A stretch of DNA of 8,323 nucleotides, from contig CAIYOB010000627.1 in assembly GCA_903927685.1 (NCBI GenBank), positions 1 through 8,323 on the forward strand, written 5' to 3'. Source of the DNA: an uncultured Planctomycetaceae bacterium (GTDB lineage Bacteria; Planctomycetota; Planctomycetia; Pirellulales; Pirellulaceae). Below, piece by piece: positions 6,494-8,323 of this stretch. The notes under the pieces are model-generated. The model worked only from the letters and a program-made list of their open reading frames with translations. It did not search any database and had not been told where the DNA came from. The position numbers and the translations under genes were made by a program. Positions within the stretch are counted from its first letter, which is position 1. Each line of letters opens with the position of its first letter.

Positions 6494-7039
6494 TCACGAC
6501 GCGAGTAGATCGCTCCACCACGGGTACAGCGGCAGGGACGGATTCGGGCGGAACTGGGCGAGCAGTTCGATATCATAGAGGACTCGGAGCAGTGTTGACG
6601 GATCCGGATCCATCACGTCGTCCCATGTCTTGGCGAGTTCCGGGCAGGAGAGCACGGTCAGCCCGGCTTGCCGGGCGATGCGAATCGCTTTGCGGTCGTC
6701 CGTCGCGACCGGCCAGCCGCGGCACTCCGCGATGGCCAGGCACATCGACTCGCCGTCGGAGCGGAACAGCGTGGCATACTGAGTGAATCGGTCCAATTCG
6801 TGCTGGCTATCCGGCTGACACCCGGTCAGAACGCCTGTGCCGAGCAGTGGGCCGAGGTCGGCCTCGACCAGAACGACACGGCCCGGCTGGGTTGCGTCGT
6901 ACTGACGAACGTACTTGACCTCGGCCTGCACTGCGGACGGGACGTGCCAGGTGCGGCCGCACGCCCGCAAGATCGCTTCGGCATGGCCCGAAGCGAGCAG
7001 GTCAATCAAGCAACAGGCATCGATGACGGCGGGAGGCAT
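6494..7039 (-). CDS. PIN-domain protein, putative ribonuclease toxin
   Basis: A 181-residue protein with a PIN-like nuclease fold; family members are Mg2+-dependent RNases, often toxins. The N-terminal strand VIDACCLIDLLAS (5-17) gives the first acid Asp7; further acidic positions are Glu40 in VQAEVKYV, Asp95-Gly-Glu97 in RSDGESMCLAIAE (93-105) and Asp114-Asp115 in ATDDRKAIRIARQAGL (112-127). The DGES...TDDRKA...GL pattern resembles DUF3368-type PIN proteins more than classical VapC. After about residue 135 there is an extension ending in LYPWWSDLL, beyond the usual PIN length. The ATG at 7039 is chosen over the upstream in-frame start at 7108 because it lies 17 bases after the stop of the preceding gene, follows AGGGA at a 6-base spacing, and leaves the first PIN strand at the N-terminus as usual. 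Translation is probably coupled to the upstream regulator, which would be the antitoxin or controller. Confidence 0.8.
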   Translation of the reverse strand: MPPAVIDACCLIDLLASGHAEAILRACGRTWHVPSAVQAEVKYVRQYDATQPGRVVLVEADLGPLLGTGVLTGCQPDSQHELDRFTQYATLFRSDGESMCLAIAECRGWPVATDDRKAIRIARQAGLTVLSCPELAKTWDDVMDPDPSTLLRVLYDIELLAQFRPNPSLPLYPWWSDLLAS

Positions 7040-7045
7040 GGAGCG

Positions 7046-7050
7046 TCCCT
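7046..7050 (-). promoter_or_regulatory. Shine-Dalgarno of the PIN gene
   Basis: AGGGA on the minus strand, six bases before the ATG at 7039 and inside the 17-base gap after the upstream stop codon. It supports the shorter start of the PIN protein. Confidence 0.5.
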
Positions 7051-7056
7051 GAGCGG

Positions 7057-8277
7057 TTACGAGACTTCGGTGAGCAGCGACTTCGGAAAATCCCATTGCC
7101 GGTCGCACTCTTCACCCGCCGACTCGATCTCCCGGGTGGTCAGAGTCTGAGCGACGATCTCGCGGGCCGTCGCAACATCACACCGCAGGAAGGAAGCAAG
7201 ATCGCTGTCGCCGAGATCCCCCCGCTCGTATGCCTGAACGGCGAGATACCGATATCGATCCGGGAACGGATAGTCATTGGCTGGCTGCGGCGGTCGGCCG
7301 AGCCGAGCCGTTGCCGGCAGTGGAGCGAACTTCGACGCTTTGAGAAACTGCCCCTTGCCCTTGGAAATCAGTCCCAATTGCTCCAGCCGCAGAGCCATCG
7401 CCTCGACCGACACGAAATAGAAATGACTGAGGCGGCGCAGGTCGGCCACATGAAAATCGCCCGTCGAGTTCACGGTGTCGTGGAACCGTTGACGGATCGA
7501 CGTGGCGGGCATCAGGAAGCAGAGCCCAAAGGCGTCGGCGAACTGCTCGTTGGCCGGCTTGCGTCCCGACATCGCTAGGTCGTCGATCCCCGGCCTGACA
7601 CGGTCTACCAGCAGATGGCCGTACGCGTGCAACATCGAGACGCGTCGACGTTCGGGAGGATGCTGGCGATTGACCAGAATGCAACCGCCGAGTTCGGCCG
7701 TGTAGGCGTGCATGCCGGCGATGGCAGACGGCAGATCCCCGTAAAAAATCCGCAACCCGACATCCCATTCCAGCATGCTGCGCAGGTGGATGACAGGCTG
7801 GTCGCCAAGCCCCATCCTCCGCCGCTCTTGAATGGCTACCCCCTCGCCCAATTCGGCAGGATCGATGCGAGGATTGAGCGAAATCTCGGGCGGATAATTG
7901 AACCGCAACGGGGCTCCCGTCATCCGCTCCAAATCGCGATAATCCTCCGCCAACCGCTGCAACTCGTCGATCGCCGAGCCCAGGGCGACTTCGTCGGCCC
8001 CCCTTGTTCTTTCCGCGACGGCTCGCAAGAGAAGCCGGAGATCAATCACGGGTTCCGTGGGACGAACCAACTCGCTGACCTGACGTCCCAAGAAACCAGC
8101 CAGCCTGACGAGCTCGTCGGACTTGGCCTGCCGCTCACCGTTTTCGATCGCAATGAACGTTGGACGGCTGCAGCCAAGGAACCCGGCAACGTCCTCCTGC
8201 GTCTTGCCGCGCGCTTTGCGAGCTTCGGCAATGCGTAGCCCCAGAATGCGCGGATCAATGCCCTCAGGCTGATGCAT
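7057..8277 (-). CDS. Xre-type HTH fused to ImmA/IrrE (COG2856) domain, catalytic Glu missing
   Basis: A 406-residue fusion. Residues 11-70 form an Xre/Cro helix-turn-helix (LGLRIAEARKARGKTQEDVA, then CSRPTFIAIENGERQ as the recognition region). A linker (about 75-150) is followed by an ImmA/IrrE-like domain (about 150-300): DVGLRIFY, GCILVNRQHPPERRR, MLHAYGHLLVDR (215-226) and NEQFADAFGLCFLMP (243-257). In active ImmA/IrrE proteins the zinc motif is HExxH with a downstream Glu ligand; here H217 and H221 and the probable third ligand E244 are present, but the catalytic Glu is Ala218, coded GCG, one base from GAG. A C-terminal region (335-385) looks helical. The protein would bind DNA near its own gene and sense or bind a partner, but proteolysis is unlikely. 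GAGGGAAGG stands eight bases before the ATG at 8277. It is the upstream gene of the pair with the PIN protein, as in predicted Xre-COG2856 toxin-antitoxin modules. Confidence 0.92.
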   Translation of the reverse strand: MHQPEGIDPRILGLRIAEARKARGKTQEDVAGFLGCSRPTFIAIENGERQAKSDELVRLAGFLGRQVSELVRPTEPVIDLRLLLRAVAERTRGADEVALGSAIDELQRLAEDYRDLERMTGAPLRFNYPPEISLNPRIDPAELGEGVAIQERRRMGLGDQPVIHLRSMLEWDVGLRIFYGDLPSAIAGMHAYTAELGGCILVNRQHPPERRRVSMLHAYGHLLVDRVRPGIDDLAMSGRKPANEQFADAFGLCFLMPATSIRQRFHDTVNSTGDFHVADLRRLSHFYFVSVEAMALRLEQLGLISKGKGQFLKASKFAPLPATARLGRPPQPANDYPFPDRYRYLAVQAYERGDLGDSDLASFLRCDVATAREIVAQTLTTREIESAGEECDRQWDFPKSLLTEVS

Positions 8278-8285
8278 GCGCTACA

Positions 8286-8294
8286 CCTTCCCTC
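8286..8294 (-). promoter_or_regulatory. Shine-Dalgarno of the Xre-ImmA/IrrE gene
   Basis: GAGGGAAGG on the minus strand, eight bases before the ATG at 8277. It fixes this start, and the helix-turn-helix begins about ten residues later as in related proteins. Confidence 0.6.
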
Positions 8295-8313
8295 TGGCAA
8301 TTTCCTCTGCCAG
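8294..8313. promoter_or_regulatory. Dyad upstream of the Xre gene, possible autoregulatory operator
   Basis: CTGGCA (8294-8299) and TGCCAG (8308-8313) form a perfect six-base inverted repeat with an eight-base AT-richer spacer, about 20 bases centre to start from the regulator's ribosome binding site. Xre proteins of toxin-antitoxin modules usually repress their own promoter through such dyads. No -10/-35 pair can be judged because the window ends ten bases further on. Confidence 0.35.
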
Positions 8314-8323
8314 CGCTGAATTC

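Noticed and set aside
7040..7108. Longer PIN protein from 7108
   Set aside because: The extra 23 residues overlap the end of the Xre-ImmA/IrrE gene and push the first PIN strand away from the N-terminus; the ATG at 7039 has its own AGGGA site.
8318..8323. GAATTC exactly at the window end, possible cloning site
   Set aside because: The same hexamer occurs several times inside the window (for example near 2992, 5611 and 6124), so it is weak evidence for a clone boundary.
1..8323. CRISPR arrays, tRNA or rRNA genes, transposase genes
   Set aside because: No regularly spaced direct repeats, no tRNA-like cloverleaf or rRNA sequence, and no transposase reading frame were seen on either strand.

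Overview
The window looks like planctomycete DNA, probably from the Pirellulales side of the phylum. This is an inference from gene types and not from a marker gene. The base composition is high G+C. The left edge carries a long Gfo/Idh/MocA oxidoreductase of the kind that planctomycetes hold in many paralogues, with the typical 'ANEKLNIA' junction after a probable Tat signal and a C-terminal half rich in W, D and G. Several genes lack a clear Shine-Dalgarno sequence, which is also common in that phylum.

Layout. (1) Positions 2-1315, plus strand: the 3' part of a Gfo/Idh/MocA oxidoreductase, truncated by the window edge. (2) Positions 1316-1502: a gene-poor gap with an orphan ribosome binding site, a short ORF that starts like a signal peptide, and several GACAG-containing inverted repeats. 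(3) Positions 1503-6361, plus strand: four closely spaced genes (gaps of 53, 59 and 19 bases). They encode a ferrochelatase of the actinobacterial type (hemH), a fusion of a cysteine-rich DUF116 domain to a trans-polyprenyl diphosphate synthase, a chorismate-pyruvate lyase-like protein (UbiC/DUF98 family), and a flavin-dependent halogenase-like enzyme with the full set of family motifs. (4) Positions 6362-6493: a convergent junction with weak palindromes. (5) Positions 6494-8277, minus strand: a two-gene module of an Xre-ImmA/IrrE fusion followed 17 bases later by a PIN-domain protein, preceded by a good ribosome binding site and a 6+6 dyad that may be an operator.

How the genes may work together. 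The lyase would supply 4-hydroxybenzoate from chorismate, the prenyl synthase a polyprenyl diphosphate, and the halogenase a halogenation or related flavin-dependent oxidation of the phenol. The most interesting reading is therefore a small pathway for a halogenated and/or prenylated hydroxybenzoate, or for an aryl-polyene-like pigment starter. It is unusual because the prenyl synthase is fused to DUF116 and has an altered second Asp motif. No UbiA-type prenyltransferase, methyltransferase or ketosynthase is present in the window, so the end product cannot be read from it. The minus-strand pair resembles a toxin-antitoxin module. Its ImmA/IrrE domain has HAYGH in place of HExxH: both zinc histidines remain, but the catalytic glutamate is gone.
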